Source: Butyrivibrio sp. INlla14 (GTDB lineage: Bacteria; Bacillota; Clostridia; Lachnospirales; Lachnospiraceae). From it: a DNA stretch of 64,000 nt. Position 1 is the stretch's first letter. Each line of letters begins with the position of its first letter. The DNA is taken from positions 229,289 to 293,288 of the forward strand of contig NZ_FMVS01000002.1 in NCBI RefSeq assembly GCF_900102515.1, given 5' to 3'. Below the pieces are notes generated by a model. It saw only the letters and a list, made by a program, of their open reading frames with translations, made no database searches and was not told the DNA's origin. This document shows positions 18,472 through 26,801 of this stretch, one piece after another. The position numbers and the translations under genes were made by a program.

Positions 18472-20019
18472 TTATAGCATTTTCTTTTGCCTGATTACTG
18501 GTCTTATACCAAATACTTCCTCGAAAAAGGCTGCTCTGTTGTTAAAAAGTCCCTTTTCAAGAGTAATATCTGCCTTGGTATCAACAGTAATAACAAGCTC
18601 ATCATCCTCAAGTTTTACCTTGACATCTCTAAATTTCTGTTTGTGAGTTCTGTCAAGGCCGTTGGCGGCTCTAAGTATCGCAGTTAGTTTGGCAACTCTC
18701 AGATAATCTTCTCTTGAGATCCCTTCCATATAACGACTAGGTGAGCCAAAATACTCAAACTCTTCGTGATTATACCTGACAATATTAGCAACCATCAGTC
18801 TTTCCAAATGGGAAAGCCCTATGATCTCCGTAGACATTATGATGTTATAAGAACAATCCCCCAGGTATACTACGCTTATATACTTGCCACAATCATGAAG
18901 GATAGTTGCAATCTGTAAAAGAAGTCTGTCTCTTTTTCCAAGTCCATGAAGCTCTTTAGTATTATCAAAGATTGTAAGGGCAATCTTTTGAAGGGTTTCT
19001 CTTCTGGACTTACTGCCCATGAATCTCTTGGAAATGTTCTGGGCACAAGCCACAATGTCCTGTTCAAAGTCATGTGGCGACTTGATAAAATTCTTACGCT
19101 CTGCGTATTCGTAAGCAATGCCATCGCAGAGTGTGATACCTGGAGCCCAGATATTAGAAGCATTTGTGGCATCAAGGATACACTTTATAAGAACTCCGGA
19201 TACATACAATAGAGGGACATTATCCTCTGGAATATTCAGCTTTTTAGCTACTACAATGTCACTTACCTGATTGGCCTGAGATAGGAAACCTAAATATTCC
19301 TGAGTTGTTATATAGCCATCGCTCTTTCCCTCCTTGCTAAATCTCTGCACAAGAGGAGAAACATAGTCATCTATAACTATTATGTTGTCTATTGAGTTGT
19401 CCTTCAGGTATAGCTTGGAAAAAACAGATAGCTGGGAATTTACCAACTCTGAGACCAGCTCCATATACTTAAGCCTCGGAGCATGAACAAGCTCCATGGT
19501 GGTATGGATCCTGAGCACACCAGTCTTTAGGTTCTGAGTTGCCACAAGGGTATCCTTTTCGAAAAGAGATATCTGAATGCTGCCACCACCAATATCTACA
19601 ATGGCTGTTGGCTTTGCAATGATTTCTTTAAAGAAGCCGTGTTTAAGGGCAATAGATTTATAGTCAAGGAACCTCTGCTCGGAGTTGCTTAAAATATCGA
19701 TTCTGATACCTGTTCTCTGCTGAATAAGGTCGCGCACTACCTCAATATCTCTGGTCTCTCTGACAGCACTAGTACCATAGGCCTGATAATGTGTCACGCC
19801 ATAGCTCTTCATGATCTGTCTGAAATCCAGAAGAATCCTTATCATCTCTTCTACATGTCTGTGTGAGATCCTGCCGGTAGCATAGGTCTCACTACCAAGG
19901 TCCATTCGGTGCCTTACATAGTCAAGCTCTCTGACGCCATTTTTATGGGAAAGCTCAAAAACTTTTAGCGCCATTTCATAGGATCCCACGTCAATTGCAG
20001 CAAAAACCTCTCCTGTCAT
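18472..20019 (-). CDS. ppx: Exopolyphosphatase / guanosine pentaphosphatase family
   Basis: A 515-residue Ppx/GppA protein. The N-terminal half is an ASKHA-type phosphatase fold (VDIGGGSIQISLFE phosphate loop and AIDVGSYEMALKVFEL), and the C-terminal half is an HD-type domain (ATILHDCGKYI). The family shortens polyphosphate or converts pppGpp to ppGpp. Being the first gene of the unit with ppk1 means synthesis and breakdown of polyphosphate are transcribed together. Confidence 0.93.
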   Translation of the reverse strand: MTGEVFAAIDVGSYEMALKVFELSHKNGVRELDYVRHRMDLGSETYATGRISHRHVEEMIRILLDFRQIMKSYGVTHYQAYGTSAVRETRDIEVVRDLIQQRTGIRIDILSNSEQRFLDYKSIALKHGFFKEIIAKPTAIVDIGGGSIQISLFEKDTLVATQNLKTGVLRIHTTMELVHAPRLKYMELVSELVNSQLSVFSKLYLKDNSIDNIIVIDDYVSPLVQRFSKEGKSDGYITTQEYLGFLSQANQVSDIVVAKKLNIPEDNVPLLYVSGVLIKCILDATNASNIWAPGITLCDGIAYEYAERKNFIKSPHDFEQDIVACAQNISKRFMGSKSRRETLQKIALTIFDNTKELHGLGKRDRLLLQIATILHDCGKYISVVYLGDCSYNIIMSTEIIGLSHLERLMVANIVRYNHEEFEYFGSPSRYMEGISREDYLRVAKLTAILRAANGLDRTHKQKFRDVKVKLEDDELVITVDTKADITLEKGLFNNRAAFFEEVFGIRPVIRQKKML

Positions 20020-20141
20020 ATTTGCCCCTCAATGAATAAATATTCCCCGGTGGTATAAACTGATCTTGAAAATGAATCCCACCACCTCACTTATAACGTT
20101 AATTAATTGATGTATTTCGTGCCGATATTATAGTCGTTTGT

Positions 20142-21269
20142 TTAATAGTTTCCGAGGATTTTGAGCATTTTGGCTTCCTCGCGAAGGCCACGGAGTGCAT
20201 TCTTGACTGCACTGTCAGCAAGGTTGCCCTCGAAATCTATAAAGAAGCGGTATTCCCAGTCCTTATCCTCGATTGGACGGGATTCAATCTTAGTCATATT
20301 AAGGTTATTGTATATAAAATGAGACATCATGTGGTAAAGACTACCAGCCTCGTGTGGAATTTCCATGCAGATGCTGACCTTATGAGCATCCTTAAGAAAT
20401 ACCTTGCGATTAGTAACAATAATAAAGCGGGTAGAATTAGAATCCGCCTGATTTATTCCCTCTTCCAGTATTTCAAGTCCATAGACCTTTGCTGCAAGAG
20501 CACTGGCAATTGCAGCCTGTGATTTATCTTTATCCTGGGCAACCTTCCTGGCTGCGAAAGCATTGTTCTTCATACTGATCTGCTCAAAATGACTGTGCTC
20601 AGACAAAAATCTGGCGCTCTGCATAAGGGACTGCGGGTGAGAATAAACTCTTTTTATGTCAGAGAGCTTAGTTCCTGGAACGCCCAAAAGGCAGTGCCTG
20701 ATAGGAATAATCTCCTCACCGATAATGTAATGTTCATACTCTGTCAGAAGATCATATATTTCACTAACTATGCCAGCAGTTGAGTTTTCGATTGGAAGAA
20801 CAGCATAATCTGCGCTTCCATCCTCAAGTACAGCCATGGCATCCCTGAAAGTGTCTACATGGAAGCTGTTTACCTCTTCTCCAAAATATTTCTTCATGGC
20901 AGCTTCTGAGTATGAGCCCTCAGCACCCTGATAGCACACTCTTGAACTTGCCTTATCTATTGAATCAATCTGGATAAAAGGGAGATTTCCTGCAGCTCCG
21001 GCACTTGCAAGCTTCTGATACTGTAGTTTACGGCTCATTGACATGAGGTGGGAAAAAAGCTCCTCCACGCCCGTCTTATTGAATTCAGAACTAGCCAGTT
21101 CTTTTACCGCCCTAAGTTTCTGGTCTTCTCTCTCTTTATCAAAAACCTTTTTACCTGTTGAAATCTTATAGTCTGCAACCTGTGAAGCTATATCCATCCT
21201 CTTTTCAAATAGCTCCACTATCTGCTTGTCTACTTTATCTATCTCTACTCTAAGTTCGCTTAAATCCAT
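20142..21269 (-). CDS. pheA: Chorismate mutase / prephenate dehydratase (P-protein)
   Basis: A 375-residue bifunctional enzyme of phenylalanine synthesis. Residues 1-90 are an AroQ-type chorismate mutase (LRVEIDKVDKQIVELFEKRM). Residues about 108-285 are prephenate dehydratase with the catalytic NSTRF motif, and the C-terminus is an ACT domain with the ESRP motif that binds phenylalanine for feedback control. It acts in the cytosol, converting chorismate via prephenate to phenylpyruvate. It is a single gene; no leader peptide rich in Phe codons is seen upstream. Confidence 0.96.
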   Translation of the reverse strand: MDLSELRVEIDKVDKQIVELFEKRMDIASQVADYKISTGKKVFDKEREDQKLRAVKELASSEFNKTGVEELFSHLMSMSRKLQYQKLASAGAAGNLPFIQIDSIDKASSRVCYQGAEGSYSEAAMKKYFGEEVNSFHVDTFRDAMAVLEDGSADYAVLPIENSTAGIVSEIYDLLTEYEHYIIGEEIIPIRHCLLGVPGTKLSDIKRVYSHPQSLMQSARFLSEHSHFEQISMKNNAFAARKVAQDKDKSQAAIASALAAKVYGLEILEEGINQADSNSTRFIIVTNRKVFLKDAHKVSICMEIPHEAGSLYHMMSHFIYNNLNMTKIESRPIEDKDWEYRFFIDFEGNLADSAVKNALRGLREEAKMLKILGNY

Positions 21270-21351
21270 TTTCGCTGCCCCTGTATATTATTAGCCTCTT
21301 TATGTCGATATATATGTAAAGACTCTAAGTTAAGTTTATGATAAAAACCGC

Positions 21352-21380
21352 TTGATAGCAATAAGTGCAAGCAATATAAT
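21352..21380 (+). promoter_or_regulatory. Promoter of the DUF5050 protein gene
   Basis: TTGATA (21352-21357), 17 bases, TATAAT (21375-21380): a close match to the housekeeping promoter, about 50 bases before the start codon. Confidence 0.75.
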
Positions 21381-21430
21381 AATTTTGAGACCACTATATT
21401 TTGTAGTTTCGTTTTTTATGGAGGCATATT

Positions 21431-22435
21431 ATGAGCAGAAAGGCAATGTTTGGGTTTGCTTTAACCGCAATAATTGCTATTGGTTTATTTGTGCTTTATA
21501 TTTTCAGCAAGCAAATCCCACGAGATCCTGCAGATGTAGGTAATCTTGCTGGAAACCTTCACAACAAGGGGCTTTTCTTTGAAATGGATGGAAAAGTCTA
21601 CTTTTCTAACCCCTACGATCACGATTGTCTTTATTCCATGAATTCCGATGAGTCACATCCAAAGAGACTTACAAGCATGCGCGCCCAGTATATAAGTGGC
21701 GCTCACGGATTTCTATATTTTTACATGGATTCAACTAAAAAGTCCGATAAGGTATCAGGTCTTGGTTCTGTTTCCAACCAATATGGTATCTATAGATGTA
21801 AAGTTGACGGAAGTGATCAGGAGTGCCTTCTTAGAGATTTCTGCGGCGAAGTGCAGCTATGCGGCGAGTACCTTTATTACCAGACTAAGCTTGATGGCGG
21901 TGCCCTTAACAAAATAAGGGTTGATAAAAAAGAAAAACAGCAGGTAGTTCCCGAAATGATCTCGCCTGTTTGCTACGATAGAGGTACCATCTATTACACT
22001 GGAGTTTCCCAGGATCATTACATTCACGCCATGAATACCCAGGCTGGAGATACCACCAGGGACGTTTTGTACGGGCATCTCTTTTTCCCTGTAGTTATGG
22101 GAAATTACATCTACTATATGAACGGAGATGCAGGCTACAGCCTTTGGCGCGCCAACATGTATGATGGAACTACAGAAGTTGTTATAAATGAGCGTCTTGA
22201 TAACTACACCATGGATAACAACTATATTTACTACACATATTCAAATGGGCTTGATTCTCAGCTCAGACGCTGCACACTTGATGGGGAAAATAAGACAATT
22301 CTTTTTGAGGGAGTTACCAATTGCCTTAATGTTACTTCACACTTCTTGTATTTTAAGGTTTACGGAAACGACGATGTGATGTATCATATGCCATTGGATG
22401 GTAGCAATCAAATTTCAGTTCTGACATTTGATTAA
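21431..22435 (+). CDS. Membrane-anchored DUF5050-type beta-propeller protein
   Basis: A 334-residue protein with an N-terminal membrane anchor (about 8-26) and an outer domain made of short repeated blades, each with a pattern like LYSMNSDESHPKRLT, IYRCKVDGSDQECLL or LWRANMYDGTTEVV. This is the DUF5050 pattern (residues that display values as in a beta-propeller), common in Lachnospiraceae; its biochemical role is unknown. A GGAGG site lies 6 bases before the ATG. It lies upstream of pyrB by 76 bases and may be co-transcribed, without an obvious pathway link. Confidence 0.82.
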   Translation: MSRKAMFGFALTAIIAIGLFVLYIFSKQIPRDPADVGNLAGNLHNKGLFFEMDGKVYFSNPYDHDCLYSMNSDESHPKRLTSMRAQYISGAHGFLYFYMDSTKKSDKVSGLGSVSNQYGIYRCKVDGSDQECLLRDFCGEVQLCGEYLYYQTKLDGGALNKIRVDKKEKQQVVPEMISPVCYDRGTIYYTGVSQDHYIHAMNTQAGDTTRDVLYGHLFFPVVMGNYIYYMNGDAGYSLWRANMYDGTTEVVINERLDNYTMDNNYIYYTYSNGLDSQLRRCTLDGENKTILFEGVTNCLNVTSHFLYFKVYGNDDVMYHMPLDGSNQISVLTFD

Positions 22436-22442
22436 ACATGTA

Positions 22443-22486
22443 GAATTGCGAAAATGACGTTAGTCTTGGAGCAATTCGTATATCAT
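22443..22486 (+). promoter_or_regulatory. pyrB leader hairpin and 19-base repeated element
   Basis: GAATTGC (22443-22449) can pair with GCAATTC (22471-22477), with a small GAC/GTC stem inside. The right arm is part of GGAGCAATTCGTATATCAT (22468-22486), which recurs almost unchanged at 45946-45964 and, on the minus strand, at 25600-25618. It could be promoter sequence or an RNA control element; which is not known. It does not resemble the PyrR anti-terminator. Confidence 0.5.
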
Positions 22487-22511
22487 AAAAAATATTTAAT
22501 GAGGAGAAGGT

Positions 22512-23468
22512 ATGAACAATTTGCGACACATGATGAACCCTCTCGACTTCTCGGTAGAGGAGCTTGAGGCCCTATTCGATGTGGCTAATGACATCGAAAA
22601 AAACATGGGGAAATATTCCCACAAATGTGATGGCAAGATTTTAGCCACATGTTTTTATGAACCCAGCACCAGAACAAGACTTTCCTTTGAAACTGCAATG
22701 CTTCGCCTAGGTGGTAAGACACTTGGTTTTGCAGATGCCGGATCGTCTTCAGCAGCAAAAGGCGAAAGCGTAGCCGATACAATACGTGTTATTTCCTGTT
22801 TCGCAGATATATGTGCCATGCGTCACCCCAAGGAAGGTGCTCCAATGGTTGCAGCTGCTAATTCTCTTATTCCTGTTATCAATGCTGGCGATGGCGGACA
22901 TCAGCATCCCACCCAGACTCTTACAGATCTTTTGACCATCAGATCCCTATATGGTAAACTTGGTGACTTTACTATCGGCCTTTGCGGCGATCTTAAATTC
23001 GGACGAACCGTCCACTCTCTTATTAATGCTCTTACCAGATACACTGGTATTCATTTTATTTTCATTTCCCCTAAGGAGCTTAAGGTTCCTGATTATATAA
23101 CAGAGATGCTTGATTCTAAGGGAATTACCTATGAAGAAGTTATAAAGCTTGAAGACGTTATGCCCAGGCTTGACTTTTTGTACATGACAAGAGTACAGAA
23201 GGAACGTTTCTTCAACGAGGAAGACTATATCAGATTGAAGAATTTCTATATTCTTGATAAAGCCAAGATGGAGCTGGCAAAAGAGAAAATGTTCATCCTC
23301 CACCCACTTCCAAGAGTTAATGAAATTTCTGTCGAGATTGATAATGACCCAAGAGCAGCCTACTTCAAGCAGGTTCAGTACGGTTTATACGTAAGAATGG
23401 CTCTGATACTGACACTCCTTAATATGACAGATGCACATATGAATGAGGGACTACTCAGGCAGTTCTGA
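22512..23468 (+). CDS. pyrB: Aspartate carbamoyltransferase catalytic subunit
   Basis: A 318-residue catalytic chain of aspartate transcarbamylase, which joins carbamoyl phosphate and aspartate in the first committed step of pyrimidine synthesis. Motifs: [14 protein letters not shown] for carbamoyl phosphate, [15 protein letters not shown], and HPLPRVNEI. The regulatory subunit gene follows 64 bases downstream, so the enzyme is the allosteric B-I type. AGGAGAAGG lies just before the ATG. Confidence 0.97.
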   Translation: MNNLRHMMNPLDFSVEELEALFDVANDIEKNMGKYSHKCDGKILATCFYEPSTRTRLSFETAMLRLGGKTLGFADAGSSSAAKGESVADTIRVISCFADICAMRHPKEGAPMVAAANSLIPVINAGDGGHQHPTQTLTDLLTIRSLYGKLGDFTIGLCGDLKFGRTVHSLINALTRYTGIHFIFISPKELKVPDYITEMLDSKGITYEEVIKLEDVMPRLDFLYMTRVQKERFFNEEDYIRLKNFYILDKAKMELAKEKMFILHPLPRVNEISVEIDNDPRAAYFKQVQYGLYVRMALILTLLNMTDAHMNEGLLRQF

Positions 23469-23532
23469 TATCTGAGATTATAATATCAGCTAATAATCAT
23501 TTATTCATAAAGATATTTGAAAGGAAAAACAC

Positions 23533-23976
23533 ATGTTAAACATAGGAAAAATCGAAGAAGGCTTCGTTCTTGATCATATCCAGGCCGGAAAGAGCATGCA
23601 GATATACAGACATCTTGGGTTAGATAAGCTTGACTCCACCGTAGCCATAATAAAAAATGCCAAGAGTAAGGCCATGGGCAAAAAAGATATCCTAAAAATT
23701 GAATGTGATATTAACTCTCTTGACCTTGATGTCCTTGCATTTATCGATCACAATATCACAGTCAATGTAATAAAAGATGGCGAGATCATTGAAAAAAGGT
23801 CTCTTGTACTTCCAAAAGAGATCACAGGAGTGATCAAGTGTCACAACCCTCGTTGCATCTCTTCTATCGAGCAGGAGCTTCCTCAGATCTTCTATCTTGC
23901 CGATGAGAAAAAAGAAATCTATCGCTGCAAATACTGCGATGAAAAATACAGTAATGGGGATGCAGTTGTTCACTGA
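23533..23976 (+). CDS. pyrI: Aspartate carbamoyltransferase regulatory subunit
   Basis: A 147-residue regulatory chain that binds CTP/ATP and tunes PyrB. The N-terminal nucleotide-binding domain (LNIGKIEEGFVLDHIQAGK) is followed by a zinc domain with four cysteines in CHNPRC and CKYC. The length is typical. It ends 5 bases before a long near-palindrome shared with the convergent CAP-domain gene. Confidence 0.96.
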   Translation: MLNIGKIEEGFVLDHIQAGKSMQIYRHLGLDKLDSTVAIIKNAKSKAMGKKDILKIECDINSLDLDVLAFIDHNITVNVIKDGEIIEKRSLVLPKEITGVIKCHNPRCISSIEQELPQIFYLADEKKEIYRCKYCDEKYSNGDAVVH

Positions 23977-23980
23977 ATAA

Positions 23981-24072
23981 CAGGAGTTCGGATATTAAGA
24001 AAAAGCAAAAATAAAAGGCACATCGCATAGCGATGTGCCTTATTTTTGGCTTTCTTAATATCCGAACTCCTG
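23981..24072. repeat. 92-base near-palindrome between pyrI and the CAP-domain gene
   Basis: An outer 22-base arm (23981-24002) is the exact reverse complement of 24051-24072, which includes the last codons of the convergent CAP gene. Inside it lies a 12-bp hairpin AAGGCACATCGC / GCGATGTGCCTT (24015-24041) with T-rich flanks, so the core is a bidirectional terminator. The outer arms read as an inverted copy of the CAP gene end placed after pyrI. Confidence 0.9.
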
Positions 24073-24612
24073 TGCCCAGTACCATGATCCATCAGATGTC
24101 TGGCAAATGGCGATACCAACTGTCTTGTAACCAGCATCCATAATGTTTGCTGCGTGGGTTGGTGAATTCATCCAAGCAACATATACGCTATCAGCTGACT
24201 GATAGAGCTTGGCAAGATTCTCACCATACTGAACAGTACTATCAACAGTCCAGAAATCTGAATTATTTGGTCTTGTGTGAGAGAACTTAGTTGTAATCTC
24301 ACTTGCACGAACCTGAGCTGCATTTGTAAGAGCAGTGCTCCAGACAAGCTCTGAAAGTCCTCTTGCTACTCTTTCCTGATTCATAAGGTTAAACACAGCC
24401 TGACATGCATCTGTTGCTGCCTGACTTGAAGCTGCACCACCTGCAAGGGCAATGGCTTCATCATCGATATAGATTTCTCCAACACCTTCATCAAGTCCTC
24501 TTACGGCAGCCTGATCATCAATGCTCTGTGTATCAACAGAACCACAAGCTATAAAGGTGAATGCCATAACCGCTGCAATACTTACTGCAAACACTCTTTT
24601 TAACTTTCTCAT
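24055..24612 (-). CDS. Secreted CAP-domain lipoprotein (YkwD-like)
   Basis: About 185 residues. The N-terminal hydrophobic stretch ends in a lipobox (TFIAC) followed by a linker and a CAP (SCP/PR-1) domain from about 68 to the end, with NLMNQERVARGLSEL, FSHTRPN, YGENLA, WMNSPTHAANIMD and WYWAQEFGY. Bacterial CAP proteins of this YkwD type are secreted; their activity is poorly known. The start at 24612 (second Met) is favoured because AGGAG lies 8 bases upstream. The last codons form one arm of the palindrome at 23981-24072. Confidence 0.9.
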   Translation of the reverse strand: MRKLKRVFAVSIAAVMAFTFIACGSVDTQSIDDQAAVRGLDEGVGEIYIDDEAIALAGGAASSQAATDACQAVFNLMNQERVARGLSELVWSTALTNAAQVRASEITTKFSHTRPNNSDFWTVDSTVQYGENLAKLYQSADSVYVAWMNSPTHAANIMDAGYKTVGIAICQTSDGSWYWAQEFGY

Positions 24613-24780
24613 AATCATTTCTCCTACACACTTTTAAATAGTGGACAGAATGCTCCACTCACGTTTTTTCTTAACTTAATCCTACATGAATGAGTATCCC
24701 AATTCAATAAAAGAAAGATAATATTTTGACTGTTTTGAGTATATATTTCAGTTGATATCAGCCTAAAATGAAATTATTAT

Positions 24781-25557
24781 TCACCACTCCCAGGCGCCTG
24801 TTTTATAGGTATGTACAACAAATCTTTTTCCGCTTCCAGACTGACCACTGCAAGTAGAAAGAGTAAGTAAACTTGGATATTGGCTAAAATCAGCATCAGC
24901 GGGTCTTGGATAAGCAGATGAATACTGGATAAAATCCAAAAGTTCATTATAAGATTCTGTAGTCTCAACTACTTTATAAGCATCACTTCCAACTCGCGTA
25001 ATGTAATAGCCAAAGACTCTGTACTGAAAAATATAATCCTTGGTATAGATATAGACATAAGGATTCTTTTCAAGAAGATCTTCATTGCCATTTGCATAGA
25101 GCTTCTTAAGGCTTCCAAACATAGAGCCGTTTCGCATATTGTGGCCAAAGATTATATCGTGCATCCCCCTGAATTCAGGATCACTTAAAACGTCCTCAAA
25201 AAGGCATCCCGCCTTATTAACCTGCCCATCAAAGGTAAGATGAAGGTACTGGTCTACCTCATTTTCTTTTACCACAGGATAACTGATATCCAGACTAGGA
25301 AAATAGAGCCATGCCACCACATCAGGATTGATTTCTTCTAGTTTGTCAAAATCAACTCTGATAAGAGGATACTCAACAACTGAGGATTCCTCCTGAGATG
25401 GCCATGTAATAGCTGAAGATTCAATTGCTTCATACTCATTGTCAGCCACAGCATACTCTTTCTGGTCATCGTAGATTTTGTAGCCCTCATAGGCAATAAC
25501 TCCTATACAGATCAGTATTGCTATTATGCGCAAGGCTTTAAATACCTTATTTCTCAT
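24781..25557 (-). CDS. Class B sortase
   Basis: About 258 residues with one N-terminal membrane segment and a complete class B sortase domain: His in IIFGHNMRNGSMFGSLKKL, Cys in LLTLSTCSG and Arg in GKRFVVHTYKTG. Class B sortases attach secreted proteins (haem-uptake proteins or pilins in known cases) to the cell wall. The ATG at 25557 is chosen because GAGGGGG lies 6 bases upstream. No LPXTG- or NPQTN-type substrate gene is visible beside it. Confidence 0.93.
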   Translation of the reverse strand: MRNKVFKALRIIAILICIGVIAYEGYKIYDDQKEYAVADNEYEAIESSAITWPSQEESSVVEYPLIRVDFDKLEEINPDVVAWLYFPSLDISYPVVKENEVDQYLHLTFDGQVNKAGCLFEDVLSDPEFRGMHDIIFGHNMRNGSMFGSLKKLYANGNEDLLEKNPYVYIYTKDYIFQYRVFGYYITRVGSDAYKVVETTESYNELLDFIQYSSAYPRPADADFSQYPSLLTLSTCSGQSGSGKRFVVHTYKTGAWEW

Positions 25558-25594
25558 AATATCCCCCTCATGTGTCATTTTGGGCAACTATACA

Positions 25595-25620
25595 TATATA
25601 ATATACAAATTGCTCCATGA
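25595..25620 (-). promoter_or_regulatory. Sortase promoter region with the 19-base repeated element
   Basis: On the minus strand GGAGCAATTTGTATATTAT (25600-25618) matches the elements upstream of pyrB and of the 98-residue gene at 46004. The TATATTATA part sits 40 to 50 bases before the sortase ATG and could be the -10 region. Confidence 0.5.
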
Positions 25621-25703
25621 CTATGTCATAAATTAATATTATCACTTCATTGCTCATGATGTATACTAAACATGTATGAAATTTAGATTAAAAGGGAGAT
25701 AAC

Positions 25704-26801
25704 ATGAACGAGAATATGAATCAACAGGGCCAGCCAGTTCAGGGACAGCCCGGTCAGTATTATCAACAGGGGCAACCCGGCCAATACTATCAGCAGAACC
25801 AGCAATTTCAGCAGCCTCAGTATAGTCAGCAGATGCCCTATTGTCAGCAGCCTTATGGCCAAATGTACAATATGGCGCCACCACAGCCACCTAAAAAGAG
25901 CTTTTTTAGCAGGTTCCACACAGACAAGTTCCACTGGACAGATCAGTTTCTGTTAGTTGGTCTGATTTCAATCGTACTACTTATATGCGGTGAGCTTGTT
26001 GGAGAGCTTTTAACCTACGGATTATTTGCTGCAAATTTAGCTGATGACCCTACAGGATTTTTCAATATTACTGTAATGTACTTTAACTTCATAGGAATTT
26101 GGATTGTACTGTGCCTCTACATGGCAATTGTTCCCAAGAACCGCCCTATCCTAAAGGCAATAGGTACAGCTCCAAAGGGTAACAACATTCTTTTTCTGGT
26201 AATAGGCCTTTTGATTGGTTTTGGAACCAATATGATCTGCGCAATTGGAGCTATGCTTCACAAGGACATCAGTATTACTTTTGATTCACTACCTGTCTTT
26301 GAGCTTTTGGTTTTATTTATAGCAGTATTTGTGCAGTCCTCCGCAGAGGAACTCCTGTGCCGAGGCTTTATATACCAGAAGCTTAGAAAAGGCTACAAGA
26401 ACCCTTGGGTTGCCATTATCCTTAATGCAGTATTTTTTGGTGCTCTTCATCTTGGAAATCCGGGAGTAGGTTTCCTTGCCATTCTTGATATTGTAGTTAC
26501 TGGTATTTTCTTTTCACTTATGGTTTACTACACCGACAGTATCTGGTGCGCTATGGCAGCTCACGCAGCCTGGAATTACACTCAGAACATAATCCTGGGA
26601 CTACCTAACAGCGGAATTGTTTCACCTTTTTCAATTTTCAAGCTTGATGCTGCTTCAGCAACCAGCTCTTTTGCCTACAACGTAGACTTTGGTCTTGAAG
26701 GCACGATACTTGCGGTATCTGTCCAGATTGCCGGATGTATAGTAATGTTCCTTCTCTTCCACAACAAACACGAAAAAGACTATGAACCATGGAATAACTA
26801 A
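25704..26801 (+). CDS. CPBP-family membrane protease with a Gln/Pro/Tyr-rich tail
   Basis: A 365-residue membrane protein. The first 62 residues are low-complexity (repeats of GQPGQYYQQ) and probably lie in the cytosol. About eight membrane segments follow, with the CPBP/Abi motifs EELLCRGFIYQKLR, FFGALHLGN and AMAAHAAWN that form the Glu/His active site of this Rce1-like protease family. Substrates are unknown; related bacterial proteins process small peptides or modify immunity to bacteriocins. AAAGGGAG precedes the ATG. Its 3' end overlaps the next gene by 20 bases. Confidence 0.9.
   Translation: MNENMNQQGQPVQGQPGQYYQQGQPGQYYQQNQQFQQPQYSQQMPYCQQPYGQMYNMAPPQPPKKSFFSRFHTDKFHWTDQFLLVGLISIVLLICGELVGELLTYGLFAANLADDPTGFFNITVMYFNFIGIWIVLCLYMAIVPKNRPILKAIGTAPKGNNILFLVIGLLIGFGTNMICAIGAMLHKDISITFDSLPVFELLVLFIAVFVQSSAEELLCRGFIYQKLRKGYKNPWVAIILNAVFFGALHLGNPGVGFLAILDIVVTGIFFSLMVYYTDSIWCAMAAHAAWNYTQNIILGLPNSGIVSPFSIFKLDAASATSSFAYNVDFGLEGTILAVSVQIAGCIVMFLLFHNKHEKDYEPWNN

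Noticed and set aside
22436..22511. PyrR-type attenuator before pyrB
   Set aside because: The leader is only 76 bases, has no PyrR-binding loop sequence and no terminator with a T run.
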